Positions 10,322 to 19,775 are shown, counted from the first letter of the stretch. The stretch: 64,000 bases of DNA from Pseudomonas sp. B21-015 (GCF_024749285.1 NZ_CP087196.1:5828001-5892000); one strand, 5' to 3'. The notes: a model not told the origin generated them from the sequence alone. Translations and numbers: made by a program.

Positions 10322-11335
10322 TTACACCATCCCCGCCAGCTTCAACTCACTCTTCAGATACGCGTAGTAAATCGGCCCCGCCACCACCCCCGGCAGGCCG
10401 AACGCGGCTTCGAACACCAGCATCGCCAGCAGCAACTCCCACGACTTGGCACTGATCTGCCCCCCGACAATGCGTGCGTTGAGGAAGTATTCGAGCTTGT
10501 GGATAAAGATCAAATAACCCAGTGCCGCCACCGCCACCCAGATCGACAGCGACAAGCCGACGATGGTGATCAAGGTGTTCGACATCAGGTTGCCGATCAC
10601 CGGCAGCAGGCCGAGCAGGAAGGTCAGCACGATCAGGGTTTTGGTCAGTGGCAGCTTGATCCCGAACATCGGCAGGATCACCGCGAGGAAAATCCCGGTG
10701 AAAAAGGTGTTGAGCAGCGAAATCTTGATCTGTGCGAATACGATGTTGCGAAACGCCTGGACCAACAGGTGCAAACGGTCGAACAGCGCCGCGGCCAAGG
10801 GTTTGCGCTTGGTCACGTCCGGCACGCGCTGCAAGGCGATGATCGCCCCCAGCACCATACCGATCAGCAACGTCACGAACATGTGCGCCGCGTCCTTGCC
10901 CACCAGTTGCAAGTCGCTGAGATGCTTGCTCATCCACTCGCCGATGGCCACCCGGAACTCGGCGGCACTGGCCGGCAAATAAGCGTCGATGAACGGCGGT
11001 AACTGCCCGCGTGCGCGGTCGACCACGACCATGAATTTGTCGAGAGAAGCGCCGGGGTTTTCCGCCTCGTGCAACAGAAAACTGATCGCACCGGCAAAGA
11101 TCAGTGCCAGCACACTGACCACCAATGTCCCCAGCAACGCCACCGCCAGCCAGCGCGCACGCCGACCTTCGATCAGCCGCTGCAACTGCGGCGTGAGCAT
11201 GTTGACTAGTTCGAACACCAACAACCCGGCCAGCAGACTGGGCAGCAATCGCAGAGGGATCACCAGCAGCAAACCGCCAAAAATGATGACCCAACTGATG
11301 AGCAACAGAACGTGACGCTGAGAAAACGCTGACAT
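10322..11335 (-). CDS. AI-2E family transporter (PerM/YdiK-like membrane protein)
   Basis: The 337-residue integral membrane protein has about seven hydrophobic helices: one pair near residues 8-40, one at 60-90, a cluster at 170-290 and a last one near 300. The central soluble loop and the VLTFLLGLLPVIGNLMSN segment resemble the AI-2E transporter (TqsA/YdiK/PerM) family. Members export autoinducer-2 or exchange sodium and protons; which applies here cannot be told. It appears monocistronic. Confidence 0.85.
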   Translation of the reverse strand: MSAFSQRHVLLLISWVIIFGGLLLVIPLRLLPSLLAGLLVFELVNMLTPQLQRLIEGRRARWLAVALLGTLVVSVLALIFAGAISFLLHEAENPGASLDKFMVVVDRARGQLPPFIDAYLPASAAEFRVAIGEWMSKHLSDLQLVGKDAAHMFVTLLIGMVLGAIIALQRVPDVTKRKPLAAALFDRLHLLVQAFRNIVFAQIKISLLNTFFTGIFLAVILPMFGIKLPLTKTLIVLTFLLGLLPVIGNLMSNTLITIVGLSLSIWVAVAALGYLIFIHKLEYFLNARIVGGQISAKSWELLLAMLVFEAAFGLPGVVAGPIYYAYLKSELKLAGMV

Positions 11336-11454
11336 ACAGCCTCAAAACGAACGACGTAAAAGGATTGGCAGTCTGCCAGCGTTCCGGGGCGAGCACTAGG
11401 GATTGTATCGGTCGACCTTACCGGCCACAAAGCGTCCCGATCTGACCTCCCTGC

Positions 11455-11760
11455 TTATTTTTTCTTCAGGCACTCGCTCATGAACGCTTTGCGCGCATCG
11501 CCCTTCAGGGCCTTGGTTGTGGCATCGGCGTTACAGGTTTTCATCTTTTCCTGTTGAGGTGTCATGGGTTTGGCGGCATCGGCGGCCGGCGCGGCTTTGA
11601 GGCAAGTGCTCATGAAGACTTTGCGCTCGTCGCCCTTGAGGCTCTTGGCGGTAGCGTCGGCATTGCAGGTGGTCATCTTGTTCTGTTGGGCAGTGGCGGC
11701 GAAACCCTGGGAGCAGAGCAACAAACCGATCAACAACAACGGGGCACGCAACATCTTCAT
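11455..11760 (-). CDS. psiF: PsiF repeat-containing secreted protein
   Basis: A 101-residue protein with a signal peptide (MKMLRAPLLLIGLLLCSQGFA, cleavage about residue 21). Two copies of the PsiF repeat follow: MTTCNADATAKSLKGDERKV with MSTCLK, and MKTCNADATTKALKGDARKA with MSECLK. Each repeat carries two conserved cysteines. PsiF was named for phosphate-starvation induction in E. coli, but its function is unknown. RBS AAGGAG precedes the start. A GC hairpin at 11779-11796 lies upstream, between this gene and the AraC gene. Confidence 0.9.
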   Translation of the reverse strand: MKMLRAPLLLIGLLLCSQGFAATAQQNKMTTCNADATAKSLKGDERKVFMSTCLKAAPAADAAKPMTPQQEKMKTCNADATTKALKGDARKAFMSECLKKK

Positions 11761-11832
11761 GGAGTTTTCTCCTTGTTACCGCACCGATGGGTGCGGCCTC
11801 GCTCTGAAGTGTAGACAAAGCCTGTTACACGT

Positions 11833-12621
11833 TCACCTGCTATCGAGGTGGCTGCGTCGATACTGTTCCGGCGTACACCCGGCCTGGCGCTGAAACATCG
11901 CGATAAACGCCGAGCCGGTGCTGTAACCCATGTCGAAGGCGATTTCCTGAATGTGACGGTGGCTGTCCAGCGCTTCGATCGCTGCCAGAAACCGCAACCG
12001 TTGCCGCCACTCCCCGAAGCTCATGCCCAATTCACGGACAAACTGCCGCGCCAGCGTGCGCTCGCTGACATGAATGTTCGCGGCCCAATCCGCCAATGGT
12101 CGGTTGTCTCCGGGGGCGGCCTGCAGGGCTTGCAGAATACCGAGTAACCCGGGGTTGCTGGCGTAGGGCAAGTAACACTCTTGCATCGGCGCCTGTTGCA
12201 GTTGGTCCACCAGCACTTGAGCCAGACGCTTGTCCGCGTCGTGCTCGGGAATTTTCACATCGCGGGCGGCGAAGTCTTTCAGGATCGCCTTGAGAATGTC
12301 GCTGATCGCCAGGGTGCAGGCCTGCTGCGGCAGATCACGGCACAGCATCGGCGCCAGGCAGACCGCGCGATAGTTGATCGGCTGATTGCTATAGAAACTG
12401 TGCTCGGTCCCGGGCGGCACCCACACCGCGTATTGCGGCGGCGACATGAAACGGCTGCCGTCGACATCCATGTGCAACACACCATGGGCCGCGTACTCCA
12501 GCGTGCCCCACGGATGCCGGTGAGGCGCGGCGTATTCGTGGGCGTTGAAGTCGGCGTAGCGGAAATACACTGCTGACGGCAGTTCGCTGAAATCCAGCAG
12601 ATCGATGTGTTTGCTGTTCAT
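11833..12621 (-). CDS. AraC family transcriptional regulator (cupin sensor)
   Basis: The 262-residue protein has an N-terminal cupin domain (HRHPWGTLEYAAHGVLHMDVDG, MSPPQYAVWVPPGTEHSF). The C-terminal double HTH includes VSERTLARQFVRELGMSFGEWRQ and IAFDMGYSTGSAFIAMFQRQAGCTPEQYRR. It is divergent from the EamA exporter gene with a 98-base gap, so it probably regulates that gene in response to a small ligand. Confidence 0.88.
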   Translation of the reverse strand: MNSKHIDLLDFSELPSAVYFRYADFNAHEYAAPHRHPWGTLEYAAHGVLHMDVDGSRFMSPPQYAVWVPPGTEHSFYSNQPINYRAVCLAPMLCRDLPQQACTLAISDILKAILKDFAARDVKIPEHDADKRLAQVLVDQLQQAPMQECYLPYASNPGLLGILQALQAAPGDNRPLADWAANIHVSERTLARQFVRELGMSFGEWRQRLRFLAAIEALDSHRHIQEIAFDMGYSTGSAFIAMFQRQAGCTPEQYRRSHLDSR

Positions 12622-12719
12622 GCTGTCCGGAATCAGAGGCAGGTTGTCTGGATTGCAGTATAGGCTTTGATACAGACAGACGGATAATCCCCCTTCATTA
12701 ACATTCTGGCTTTTTTCCG

Positions 12720-13595
12720 ATGCAATACGCTTATCCCCTGCTGGCCATTTTCATTTGGGCCGGCAACACCGTGATCAATAAACTCGCGGTCGGCGCGATC
12801 TTCCCCGCCGAAATCGGTTTCTACCGCTGGCTGCTGGCCGGGATTCTGTTCACGCCTTTCATGCTTAAACCGGTGATTAGCCACTGGCCGGCGATCCGCC
12901 CGAACCTGGGCAGGATTTTCATCCTTGGTGTGCTCGGCATGGCGGTTTATCAGAGCCTGGCCTACTTCGCCGCGACGCTGACGTCGGCCACCAACATGGG
13001 GATCATTCTGTCGCTGATGCCGTTGATGTCGCTGGCCATGGCGATGGTCAGCCTCGGCCAACGCCTGACCGCCGGCGCACTGGCCGGTGCGGTGTTGTCG
13101 TTTGCCGGTGTTTTGGTGGTGGTGTCGTCCGGCAGCCTCGGCGCATTGCTGGAGCATGGGGTGAACCTGGGCGACGCGATGATGCTGATCGCCACGCTGG
13201 CTTATGCGGTTTACAGCACCCTGTTGAAAAAATGGCAGCTGCGTTTGCCGCCGCTGGTGTTGCTGTATTTGCAGGTGCTGGTCGCGGTGGTGGTGCTGTT
13301 TCCGTTGTTTCTTGCTTCACCGAAAATCGGCCCGACCCTGCACAACATTCCACTGGTGCTTTACGCGTGCCTGCTGGCCTCGATGCTTGCGCCGCTGGCG
13401 TGGATGCAGGCCGTGGTGCGCCTGGGGCCGAGCCGGACCACGCTGTTTTTCAATTTGCTGCCGTTGATTACGGCGCTGATTGCGGCGGTGGTGCTGCATG
13501 AGCAGTTGGCGCTGTATCACTTGGTGGGTGGGGTGTTGACGTTGGGTGGGGTGATTTTGTCGGAGCGGTGGACCACCGTGCTGGGGCGTGCGTAA
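12720..13595 (+). CDS. EamA/DMT superfamily transporter
   Basis: The 291-residue protein has ten predicted membrane helices and two EamA repeats. It begins YPLLAIFIWAGNTVINKLAVG and repeats the fold from about residue 150 (YAVYSTLLKKW). Ends with a short basic tail. DMT proteins of this size export amino acids or other metabolites. The divergent AraC gene is the likely regulator. A TGTGGCGAGG-class repeat follows the stop. Confidence 0.87.
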   Translation: MQYAYPLLAIFIWAGNTVINKLAVGAIFPAEIGFYRWLLAGILFTPFMLKPVISHWPAIRPNLGRIFILGVLGMAVYQSLAYFAATLTSATNMGIILSLMPLMSLAMAMVSLGQRLTAGALAGAVLSFAGVLVVVSSGSLGALLEHGVNLGDAMMLIATLAYAVYSTLLKKWQLRLPPLVLLYLQVLVAVVVLFPLFLASPKIGPTLHNIPLVLYACLLASMLAPLAWMQAVVRLGPSRTTLFFNLLPLITALIAAVVLHEQLALYHLVGGVLTLGGVILSERWTTVLGRA

Positions 13596-13600
13596 CCATT

Positions 13601-13693
13601 TGTGGCGAGGGAGCTTGCTCCCGCTCGAGCGCAAAGCGGTCGCAATATATGGGGCTGCTTCGCAGCCCAACGGGAGCAAGCTCCCTCGCCACA
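13601..13693. repeat. Inverted repeat, TGTGGCGAGGG class
   Basis: TGTGGCGAGGGAGCTTGCTC and GAGCAAGCTCCCTCGCCACA form the arms. The loop holds GCGCAAAGCG and CTTCGCAGCCCAACGGG. It separates the convergent DMT exporter and lipase genes. Confidence 0.85.
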
Positions 13694-13698
13694 AGGGG

Positions 13699-14589
13699 CT
13701 AAACCCCGGCCGCCTTCAACCTCGCCGCATGTTCGACAAACAACCGCACCGGCTCTGCGCCCTTGCCCACCAACCCCAGCGACTGGTTGACGATATCGAA
13801 GTGATCCATCGGGTATTCATCACCAATCACCGTCCCCAGATGCGAGCTGTAACGCCCGACCATCCCGTCACAATGCCCCGCTTCACGCACAAAGGTTGTG
13901 GCAAACAACCGGCAACTGCGATTGGTCCCGTCGAACAGGTTGCACCCGCGATCGGTCTTGCCCGGTTGTAAAGTCCCGGACCAGGAGTAATAACGCACGC
14001 CGTTAACCTCTTCCGGCCCCTGCCCGCCCCAAGTGTCAGGCAACCCCTGTGGATAACGCTGATTGAACAGCGCCACGCCTGCCGTGGTCAGCGATTGGTG
14101 CGAAGCCGGGATATCCACCGGCAGTCTCGGCCCCCGATAACCGGTTTCCAGCAGGCACATCAACGCGCTGATCAGCCACAGCAAAAAGCTGAGCAGCCGG
14201 CCTTTGGCGCTGTCAGCCGGATAATTTTCATGTAGGTAGTCCGCCAACTCCGAGCCATGGTTGGGGCCGGCCACCGAGGTCACCGACGCCACCTGGTCCG
14301 GGCGTTTTGCCGCGGCATAACGGGCGGTCAACGAGCCTTGGCTATGGCCGATCAGATTGACCTTCCCGGCTCCGGTTTCGCGCAGAATCTCCTCGATCCG
14401 TGCCAGCAATTGCTCGCCGCGTACCTCCGTGGAATTGAGCGGCGAGACCTGCACCGCGATCACGGTCGCCCCATCCCGGCGCAACGCCGAAATAATGCCG
14501 TACCAATAGGGGTAGAGCAGCAGACGGATAAACCCGAGCATCCCCGGGACCAGCACCAACGGGTAACGCGTGGCGGAACCTTGCGACAT
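13699..14589 (-). CDS. Triacylglycerol lipase, Pseudomonas family I type
   Basis: The 296-residue alpha/beta hydrolase has the oxyanion-hole region VLVPGMLGF, nucleophile elbow GHSQG (Ser83) and the DGMVGRYSSHLG block carrying the catalytic Asp and His. The last block is diagnostic of true lipases of the P. aeruginosa LipA/P. fragi group. There is no signal peptide when starting at ATG 14589 (AAGGA upstream), and no foldase gene is nearby, as in the P. fragi-like subgroup. A longer TTG start at 14649 was not used. It hydrolyses acylglycerols or esters; localisation is uncertain. Confidence 0.85.
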   Translation of the reverse strand: MSQGSATRYPLVLVPGMLGFIRLLLYPYWYGIISALRRDGATVIAVQVSPLNSTEVRGEQLLARIEEILRETGAGKVNLIGHSQGSLTARYAAAKRPDQVASVTSVAGPNHGSELADYLHENYPADSAKGRLLSFLLWLISALMCLLETGYRGPRLPVDIPASHQSLTTAGVALFNQRYPQGLPDTWGGQGPEEVNGVRYYSWSGTLQPGKTDRGCNLFDGTNRSCRLFATTFVREAGHCDGMVGRYSSHLGTVIGDEYPMDHFDIVNQSLGLVGKGAEPVRLFVEHAARLKAAGV

Positions 14590-14698
14590 GGATGAACAAT
14601 CCTTGTGAGCGGTGAGATGAAGCAAGGCTGGATGCAAGGCATCAGCCAAGCATCGTCACCCAAGATGACAACTCGACGACCCGTCTATGACAGCCACC

Positions 14699-15004
14699 CT
14701 ACTTCAACCCTGCCACGCCTGCCACAATCAGCCCGACCGACACCAGCTTGAGCATGGTCAGGCTTTCACCGAGTAGCGCAAAACCGAGGAACACCGTGCC
14801 CAGCGAACCGATGGCAGTCCAGATCGGGTAGGCGATGCTCACCGGCAACTCGCGCATGGCCAGCGTCAGAAAATAAATCCCGCCCACCGCGGCCACCACG
14901 GTGATCACCGAGGGCCAAAGCCGGGAGAAGCCTTCGGCGTACTTCATGCCCATGGCGAAGGTGACTTCGAACCCGGCGGCGATCAGCAAGAACAGCCAGG
15001 CCAT
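14699..15004 (-). CDS. SMR family exporter (SugE/Gdx-like)
   Basis: The 101-residue, four-helix protein has the essential membrane glutamate at residue 13 (AAGFEVTFAMG). KYAEGFSRLWPS resembles the GFSRLxPS signature of the SugE/Gdx branch, whose members export guanidinium. The third helix reads AYPIWTAIG rather than AYAVWTGIG, so substrate is uncertain. Its ATG abuts the stop of the azoreductase gene, so the two are translated from one mRNA. Confidence 0.85.
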   Translation of the reverse strand: MAWLFLLIAAGFEVTFAMGMKYAEGFSRLWPSVITVVAAVGGIYFLTLAMRELPVSIAYPIWTAIGSLGTVFLGFALLGESLTMLKLVSVGLIVAGVAGLK

Positions 15005-15643
15005 CTACAACTCCCTGGCCATCGCCAGCAAACGCTGCTCGGCCTCGGCCACGGAAACCTGGAAAGTACGCTCGGCAGACTCTTCGCCCTCGGCGGCGAC
15101 AACCGTAATGTCGGTGATGCCGATGAACCCCAGCGCCGTGCGCAGCAACGGATCGGCATGGTTCATCGCTTCCAGCTCACCACCCGGCCCGAAGCCGAAT
15201 CCGCCGCGACTGGTGACGATCAACGCTTTCTTGCCTCGCACCAGGGGTTCGTACTGAGCGACGCCGTTGTCCAGGGTGTGATTGAACGTCAGCCCGAGCC
15301 GCACAATCTGGTCGATCCAGGCCTTGAGGCCGCTGGGCACGCTGAAGTTGTACATCGGTGTGGAAATCACCAATAGATCATGGCCGAGTAACTCCCCCAC
15401 CAATTCATCGCTGAGTGCCAGGTCGGCCTGCATCGACAGCGGTCGCGCTTGCGGCTCTGGATGAAAAGCGGCCGCTACGAAGGCTTCGTTGACGGGTGGA
15501 ATCAACGCCCGACCGACTTCACGGCGAGTCAGTTGCGACTGTGGGTGGCGGACCTGCCAGGCGCAAAGAAATACCTCGGCCAAACGCCGGGAGTGAGAAC
15601 GGTCGCCACGGGGGCTGGCGTGAATGGCAAGAATTCTGCTCAT
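15005..15643 (-). CDS. FMN-dependent NADH-azoreductase / NAD(P)H-quinone oxidoreductase
   Basis: The 212-residue flavodoxin-fold enzyme has the N-terminal phosphate loop [16 protein letters not shown] and the FMN contact [40 protein letters not shown] follows. This is the AzoR family, which reduces quinones and azo dyes with NAD(P)H. Start ATG 15643 with AGGAG upstream is chosen over longer options. It forms a two-gene operon with the SMR exporter and is divergent from a LysR gene, an arrangement typical of electrophile or drug-responsive units. Confidence 0.88.
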   Translation of the reverse strand: MSRILAIHASPRGDRSHSRRLAEVFLCAWQVRHPQSQLTRREVGRALIPPVNEAFVAAAFHPEPQARPLSMQADLALSDELVGELLGHDLLVISTPMYNFSVPSGLKAWIDQIVRLGLTFNHTLDNGVAQYEPLVRGKKALIVTSRGGFGFGPGGELEAMNHADPLLRTALGFIGITDITVVAAEGEESAERTFQVSVAEAEQRLLAMAREL

Positions 15644-15732
15644 CTGAATCTCCTGAAGACTAAACTCAAACTGTTTGTGGCTCGCAGCTTGAAGCTGGCG
15701 GCCGCGTCTATTCAAATGAGCAAAAATCAGTT

Positions 15733-15753
15733 TGGATGAATCCATTTCATCCA
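15733..15753. promoter_or_regulatory. Perfect dyad between azoreductase and LysR genes
   Basis: TGGATGAA and TTCATCCA, separated by five bases (TCCAT), form an 8-bp perfect inverted repeat. It ends on the first base of the LysR start codon and lies about 90 bases from the azoreductase start. The placement suits a LysR operator for autorepression. Binding is inferred. Confidence 0.5.
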
Positions 15754-16709
15754 TGAAGTTTCAAATGTTTGCCTCGTTACCGCTGACCGCCCTACGGGCC
15801 TTCGAATCCGCCTCGCGCCTGCTGAGTTTCAAGGCCGCCGCCGAAGAGCTCTCCGTGACGCCGACGGCGGTTTCCCACCAGATCCGCTCCCTGGAAAACT
15901 GGCTCGGCGTGCCGCTGTTCGAACGACTGCCACGGCAGGTGCGCCTCACCGAGAGCGGCGAACGGCTGTTCCGCAGCCTGCACGGCGCCCTGCTGGAAGT
16001 GGCGCAAAGTGTCGATACCTTGCGCCCGCAACGCAGCGGCACGAGCCTGACGGTCTCCACCACGGCCGCCTTCGCGGCCCTCTGGCTGGTGCCAAGGCTG
16101 GGCCGGTTTTACGCCCGCCATCCGAACATCAGCCTGCGGCTGGACACTCACTGCGAAGTCATCGATTTGCATCAGGACGCCAGTGTCGATCTGGTGGTGC
16201 GTTACAGCCTCGACGATTACCCGAACCTGTATGGGCTGTGCCTGTTCGACGAATCCTTCGGGGTCTATGGCTCGCCTGAACAAGTGGCCCTGGCAGCCAG
16301 TCGGGTACCGACCCTGATCAGCGTGCGCTGGCACAACTCCAAGCTTTACGCCCACGGCTGGGAGGCCTGGTGCGCGCAGTCCGGCGAAACCTGGCTGGCC
16401 GGGCAACCGGCGGTGCGTGAATACGACGAAGAGCATTACGCGCTGCAAGCCGCCATCGCCGGGCAAGGTCTGGTGCTGGCGAGCAATATTCTGGTGTCGG
16501 AAAGTGTGGCCAGCGGTTTGCTGGTGGCTTATCGGGGTGGCATTCAGGTCGACGGGGCCGGATACAGCGCGCTATGCGTGCCGGGCCGTGAACGGCATCC
16601 GCCAGTGCGGGCATTCTTTGCGTGGTTGCAGGAGGAAGCTCGGTTGTCGGGTCTATTGCCAAGATCGCAGCCTGCGGCAGCGCCTACAGGAGAACTCATT
16701 TCCCTGTAG
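15753..16709 (+). CDS. LysR family regulator (GcvA-like)
   Basis: The 318-residue LTTR has an N-terminal winged HTH ([38 protein letters not shown], about residues 9-42) and an effector domain starting near residue 95 ([18 protein letters not shown]). ATG 15753 is chosen; another ATG at 15765 is possible. It is divergent from the azoreductase-SMR operon, which it likely controls. The inducer is unknown. Confidence 0.88.
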   Translation: MKFQMFASLPLTALRAFESASRLLSFKAAAEELSVTPTAVSHQIRSLENWLGVPLFERLPRQVRLTESGERLFRSLHGALLEVAQSVDTLRPQRSGTSLTVSTTAAFAALWLVPRLGRFYARHPNISLRLDTHCEVIDLHQDASVDLVVRYSLDDYPNLYGLCLFDESFGVYGSPEQVALAASRVPTLISVRWHNSKLYAHGWEAWCAQSGETWLAGQPAVREYDEEHYALQAAIAGQGLVLASNILVSESVASGLLVAYRGGIQVDGAGYSALCVPGRERHPPVRAFFAWLQEEARLSGLLPRSQPAAAPTGELISL

Positions 16710-16744
16710 GAGCCTGCGAAAGCGTCATAACAGACGCCAACGGA

Positions 16745-18820
16745 TTACCGGGTTGGCTTAACCGTCACCGGCGCCTTCCCGGCCTTCATCTGCTCCAGCA
16801 ACGGCGCACATTGATTGGGCTCACCCGCGCTGGGCGCTATCAGCGCCAGCAAGCCCGCCGCTGGCGCGGCAATCACACCCAATGCCACCATCCCCGCCCC
16901 ACGCAACATCAATGGCACCGCTTTCACACCCGCATCCGGCTTGATGAATTTGCCCCGCACATACAGCGGCGAACGCAGCGAAATCAAACGCCAACCCTTG
17001 GATTCCGGGCTGATGGTGAGGTCCAGTTGCTCGGTCGCCATGTTCGCCGTGCCATCGATGTAGACGATCGCGTTCTCGGTATCGAAGACGAACAGCCGCG
17101 TGGTCGCCAGCCCACTCTTGATGTCGAAATCGGCCGCCGCGCAGTTGATCCTCACTTCCTTGTCGCCAAAGATTTTGCCGACCACATAGTTGCCGACGTT
17201 CAATCCCGCCAGTTCCATCAATTCGCGGCTGATCGCGCCATCATTGATCAGCATTTTCAGATTGCCATCGGCAGTGCCCAGCAATTTGGCCACCGAGTTG
17301 CCCCGTCCGGTAAGGTCGGCGTCGCCATTGAGTTCACCGAAACTGGTTTTCATCAGATCAAAGGTGGGAAATAGCTGCTCGAGCTTGAACTTGCGCGCGG
17401 TCAGTTTGGCCTGGCCTTCCAAGGGCTCGGTACGTCCGTTCAGACGAATCTGCGCATCCAGGTTGCCGCCGGCCACACCGAAACGCAGGGGTTCGAGGCT
17501 GAGCACGCCATCCGTCAGCACTAGATGAGTGTAGAGATCGTTGAACGGCAGTTTTTCGTTGTGAACAATGCGCTTGCCGGTGAACTCAACGTCGGCATCC
17601 ATGGCGCGCCAGCGTTCGGTCTTGAACTCTTCGACCGGCAGCACCTTGTCTGTCGGCTGCTTGCTTTCACCGCCACGGGCCGTTTGCTTGGCATTGGAGT
17701 CGGCGCCGATCAGCGGGGCCAGGTCGCTAAACAGCAGTTGATTGGACACCAGCGCCCCGCTGAGCTTGGGCCTTGGCTGGCTCGCGACATAAGCCAGGTT
17801 GCCGTGGATGTCACTCTCGCCGATCTTGCCGTTGAAGTCCTCATAACGGTACACCGCCCCGCCCGGTTCATGCAGCTTGGCGGTCAAGTGCCCGTCGGTG
17901 GCGTACGGCGGAGTATCCGGGAGCGTCACGCCGATCAGCGAATAGAGATTGCCCAGGCTGGCACCGGCCAGTTTCAAGCGCAAATCCAGGGCGCCGAGGT
18001 TCAATGGATCGGTGAGCGTGCCGGCCAGCTCGACGCTGGTGTCGGCGATTTTCACTTGCGCCTGAAGCGGGAACGGCCTGGTGGCATCCTGTAAGGCCAG
18101 CAACCCCCCGATTTTGCCTTGGCCGGCCAGATTCTGGCCGTGGTATTGGCCTTTGACCTTCAACGCGAACGCGTAATCCTGCGGCGAACCGCCCTTCTCA
18201 AGCGCGGTTTTCGCCGCTTTGTCGCCGACGATGTCACTGAACGGAATCGGCTTGCCCAGCGGATCGATAAGCAAGTCGAGGCGGGTTTTCAGGCTCTGGT
18301 CGTCGAGCGTGACATGGCTCTTGTCGAAGCCGATGGCACCAATGTCCAGCGCCCAGTGTGAAGGCTCGGCGTTCGGGTCCTTGGGATCGAACTTGAACGT
18401 CCAGTTGGCGCGGCCGTCGGCCAGACGCTGCAGGTCGGCATTGGGCTCGGTCAAATCGATGCGCGGGATCACCACCCGCTGCGTCAGCAAGGCCAGCGGC
18501 GAGATGCGCAGTTCTACGCGCTTGAGGGTGGCCATCTGCGGTCGCTTCGACCAGTCCGGGCTGCCCAGGCTCAGGTCCTCGGCCACCACATGTGGCCACG
18601 GCACCCAGGCCCGCCAGCCGCCCTCGTCGGGCTCGCGCTGCCAGACCACCGCGAGGTTGCCATTGATGGCGAACGGACGATGCAGTTCTTCGGACACTTT
18701 GGCGTTCAGGGGCGGCTTGATCCGGTTCCAATCGAAGAACGCGATGATCAGTACCAGAACGGCCAGCAGGACAACGAGGCTGGCGAAGGTCCAGGCAAAC
18801 ATTTTACGAGTGCGCGTCAT
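16745..18820 (-). CDS. AsmA family protein
   Basis: The 691-residue protein has one N-terminal membrane helix (about residues 8-28, WTFASLVVLLAVLVLIIAFF). A long, mostly beta, periplasmic region follows, with AsmA motifs such as FDWNRIKPPLNAKVSEELHRPFAI cut short and a C-terminal block with LDLTISPESKGW and SLRSPLYVRGKF. The AsmA/TamB-like clan is linked to phospholipid transport between inner and outer membranes. Transcribed alone as far as can be seen. Confidence 0.88.
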   Translation of the reverse strand: MTRTRKMFAWTFASLVVLLAVLVLIIAFFDWNRIKPPLNAKVSEELHRPFAINGNLAVVWQREPDEGGWRAWVPWPHVVAEDLSLGSPDWSKRPQMATLKRVELRISPLALLTQRVVIPRIDLTEPNADLQRLADGRANWTFKFDPKDPNAEPSHWALDIGAIGFDKSHVTLDDQSLKTRLDLLIDPLGKPIPFSDIVGDKAAKTALEKGGSPQDYAFALKVKGQYHGQNLAGQGKIGGLLALQDATRPFPLQAQVKIADTSVELAGTLTDPLNLGALDLRLKLAGASLGNLYSLIGVTLPDTPPYATDGHLTAKLHEPGGAVYRYEDFNGKIGESDIHGNLAYVASQPRPKLSGALVSNQLLFSDLAPLIGADSNAKQTARGGESKQPTDKVLPVEEFKTERWRAMDADVEFTGKRIVHNEKLPFNDLYTHLVLTDGVLSLEPLRFGVAGGNLDAQIRLNGRTEPLEGQAKLTARKFKLEQLFPTFDLMKTSFGELNGDADLTGRGNSVAKLLGTADGNLKMLINDGAISRELMELAGLNVGNYVVGKIFGDKEVRINCAAADFDIKSGLATTRLFVFDTENAIVYIDGTANMATEQLDLTISPESKGWRLISLRSPLYVRGKFIKPDAGVKAVPLMLRGAGMVALGVIAAPAAGLLALIAPSAGEPNQCAPLLEQMKAGKAPVTVKPTR

Positions 18821-19244
18821 TGCACAGGGCTCCTGAATACGACTGAGCGCCCGGACAGCGACGCACCTATGAAACGTTAGGCCAGAACCGGCCTGCCATG
18901 AAATCTACGACTGGAAAATGGCCCGCAGGTTTAATCCGCAGGCCGATTCGAACGCAAATAGCCGTCCCCCCCCGCTCCCACAGAGGTCGCGTTTACCGAC
19001 AGGCATGGGTCCCGCCCCCTCATTTTTAGCGTTACCGACCCCGCACTTTTGCGAGGCGAAAATGAGTCGAAACCACCCACCTCAGTGCAAAAACGCTCGC
19101 CGGAAACGCCCGTCCTAGAGCCTTTCGGCTAAACAATCAATTCCGTTGATTATTACCATTGCGTTTATGAACTTTTACATCGACTTATCGAGAGTAGCAT
19201 TGCCCTCGTACCCACTTTATCGCCCTCCCAAGGAGCAACTCATC
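18821..19244. other. 424-base non-coding stretch upstream of the repeat-protein gene
   Basis: No convincing gene is seen. It contains a run of eight C (18966-18973) joined to a lone GCTCCCACAG REP fragment. An imperfect dyad (CTCATTTT near 19020 and AAAATGAG near 19060) surrounds GACCCCGCAC. A 66-codon frame at 18918-19118 has no RBS or recognisable features. The right end must hold the promoter of the repeat-protein gene at 19245. Confidence 0.5.
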
Positions 19245-19757
19245 ATGAAACGCGAATTACTGCTTAGCCTGACCCTCTCGATGTTAGCCAGCACCGCTTT
19301 TGCTCTGCCGGCCGCTGATCAGGCCACTCCACAAGTCAAAGACAGCCACTCGGTGTTCAGCCAAACCGTTGCCGAAGGCGGTAATGATCGCCTGAAAGAA
19401 AAAGGCCTGATCACTCAAGATGGCTCAGGCCGTACCCCACAAGGTCAAACCCTGGCCGCTGACGGTACCGATCGCACCCCACAAGGCCAAACCCTGGCCG
19501 CTGACGGTACCGACCGCACCCCACAAGGCCAAACCCTGGCCGCTGACGGTACCGACCGTACCCCACAAGGCCAAACCCTGGCCGCTGACGGTACCGATCG
19601 CACCCCACAAGGCCAAACCCTGGCCGCTGACGGTACCGACCGTACCCCACAAGGCCAAACCCTGGCTGCTGACGGTACCGATCGCACCCCAAAAGGCCAA
19701 ACCCTGGCTGAAGGCGGTGGTGACCGTGTGATCGAACGCAACAGCGCTGTGAGCTAA
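19245..19757 (+). CDS. Secreted protein with seven 14-residue tandem repeats
   Basis: A 170-residue protein with a signal peptide (about residues 1-20, ending STAFA) and a short linker. Six identical 14-residue repeats (RTPQGQTLAADGTD) and a seventh diverged one (RTPKGQTLAEGGGD) follow. Flanking segments TVAEGGNDRLKEK and TLAEGGGDRVIER carry the same core, T-x-A-x-x-G-x-D-R, so the array appears to have expanded from it. ATG 19245 has AAGGAG upstream. Proteins of this general pattern are, as I recall, sometimes labelled phage infection protein in pseudomonads; I cannot confirm that. Function unknown, probably periplasmic or extracellular. Confidence 0.8.
   Translation: MKRELLLSLTLSMLASTAFALPAADQATPQVKDSHSVFSQTVAEGGNDRLKEKGLITQDGSGRTPQGQTLAADGTDRTPQGQTLAADGTDRTPQGQTLAADGTDRTPQGQTLAADGTDRTPQGQTLAADGTDRTPQGQTLAADGTDRTPKGQTLAEGGGDRVIERNSAVS
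19431..19724 (+). repeat. Seven 42-bp in-frame tandem repeats
   Basis: Units begin at 19431, 19473, 19515, 19557, 19599, 19641 and 19683. Units 1-6 differ from each other only at synonymous positions (CGT/CGC, GAC/GAT, GGT/GGC, GCC/GCT), and each contains GGTACC. Unit 7 has changed amino acids. No spacers separate the units. Confidence 0.97.
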
Positions 19758-19775
19758 GCCCATGGTGGCCCTGAA

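Noticed and set aside
18918..19118. A 66-codon frame upstream of the repeat-protein gene
   Set aside because: No RBS, includes a C8 run and a repeat fragment, and shows no recognisable domain.
19431..19724. The 42-bp repeats as a CRISPR array
   Set aside because: Units are directly adjacent with no spacers and keep a protein frame; no cas genes are present.
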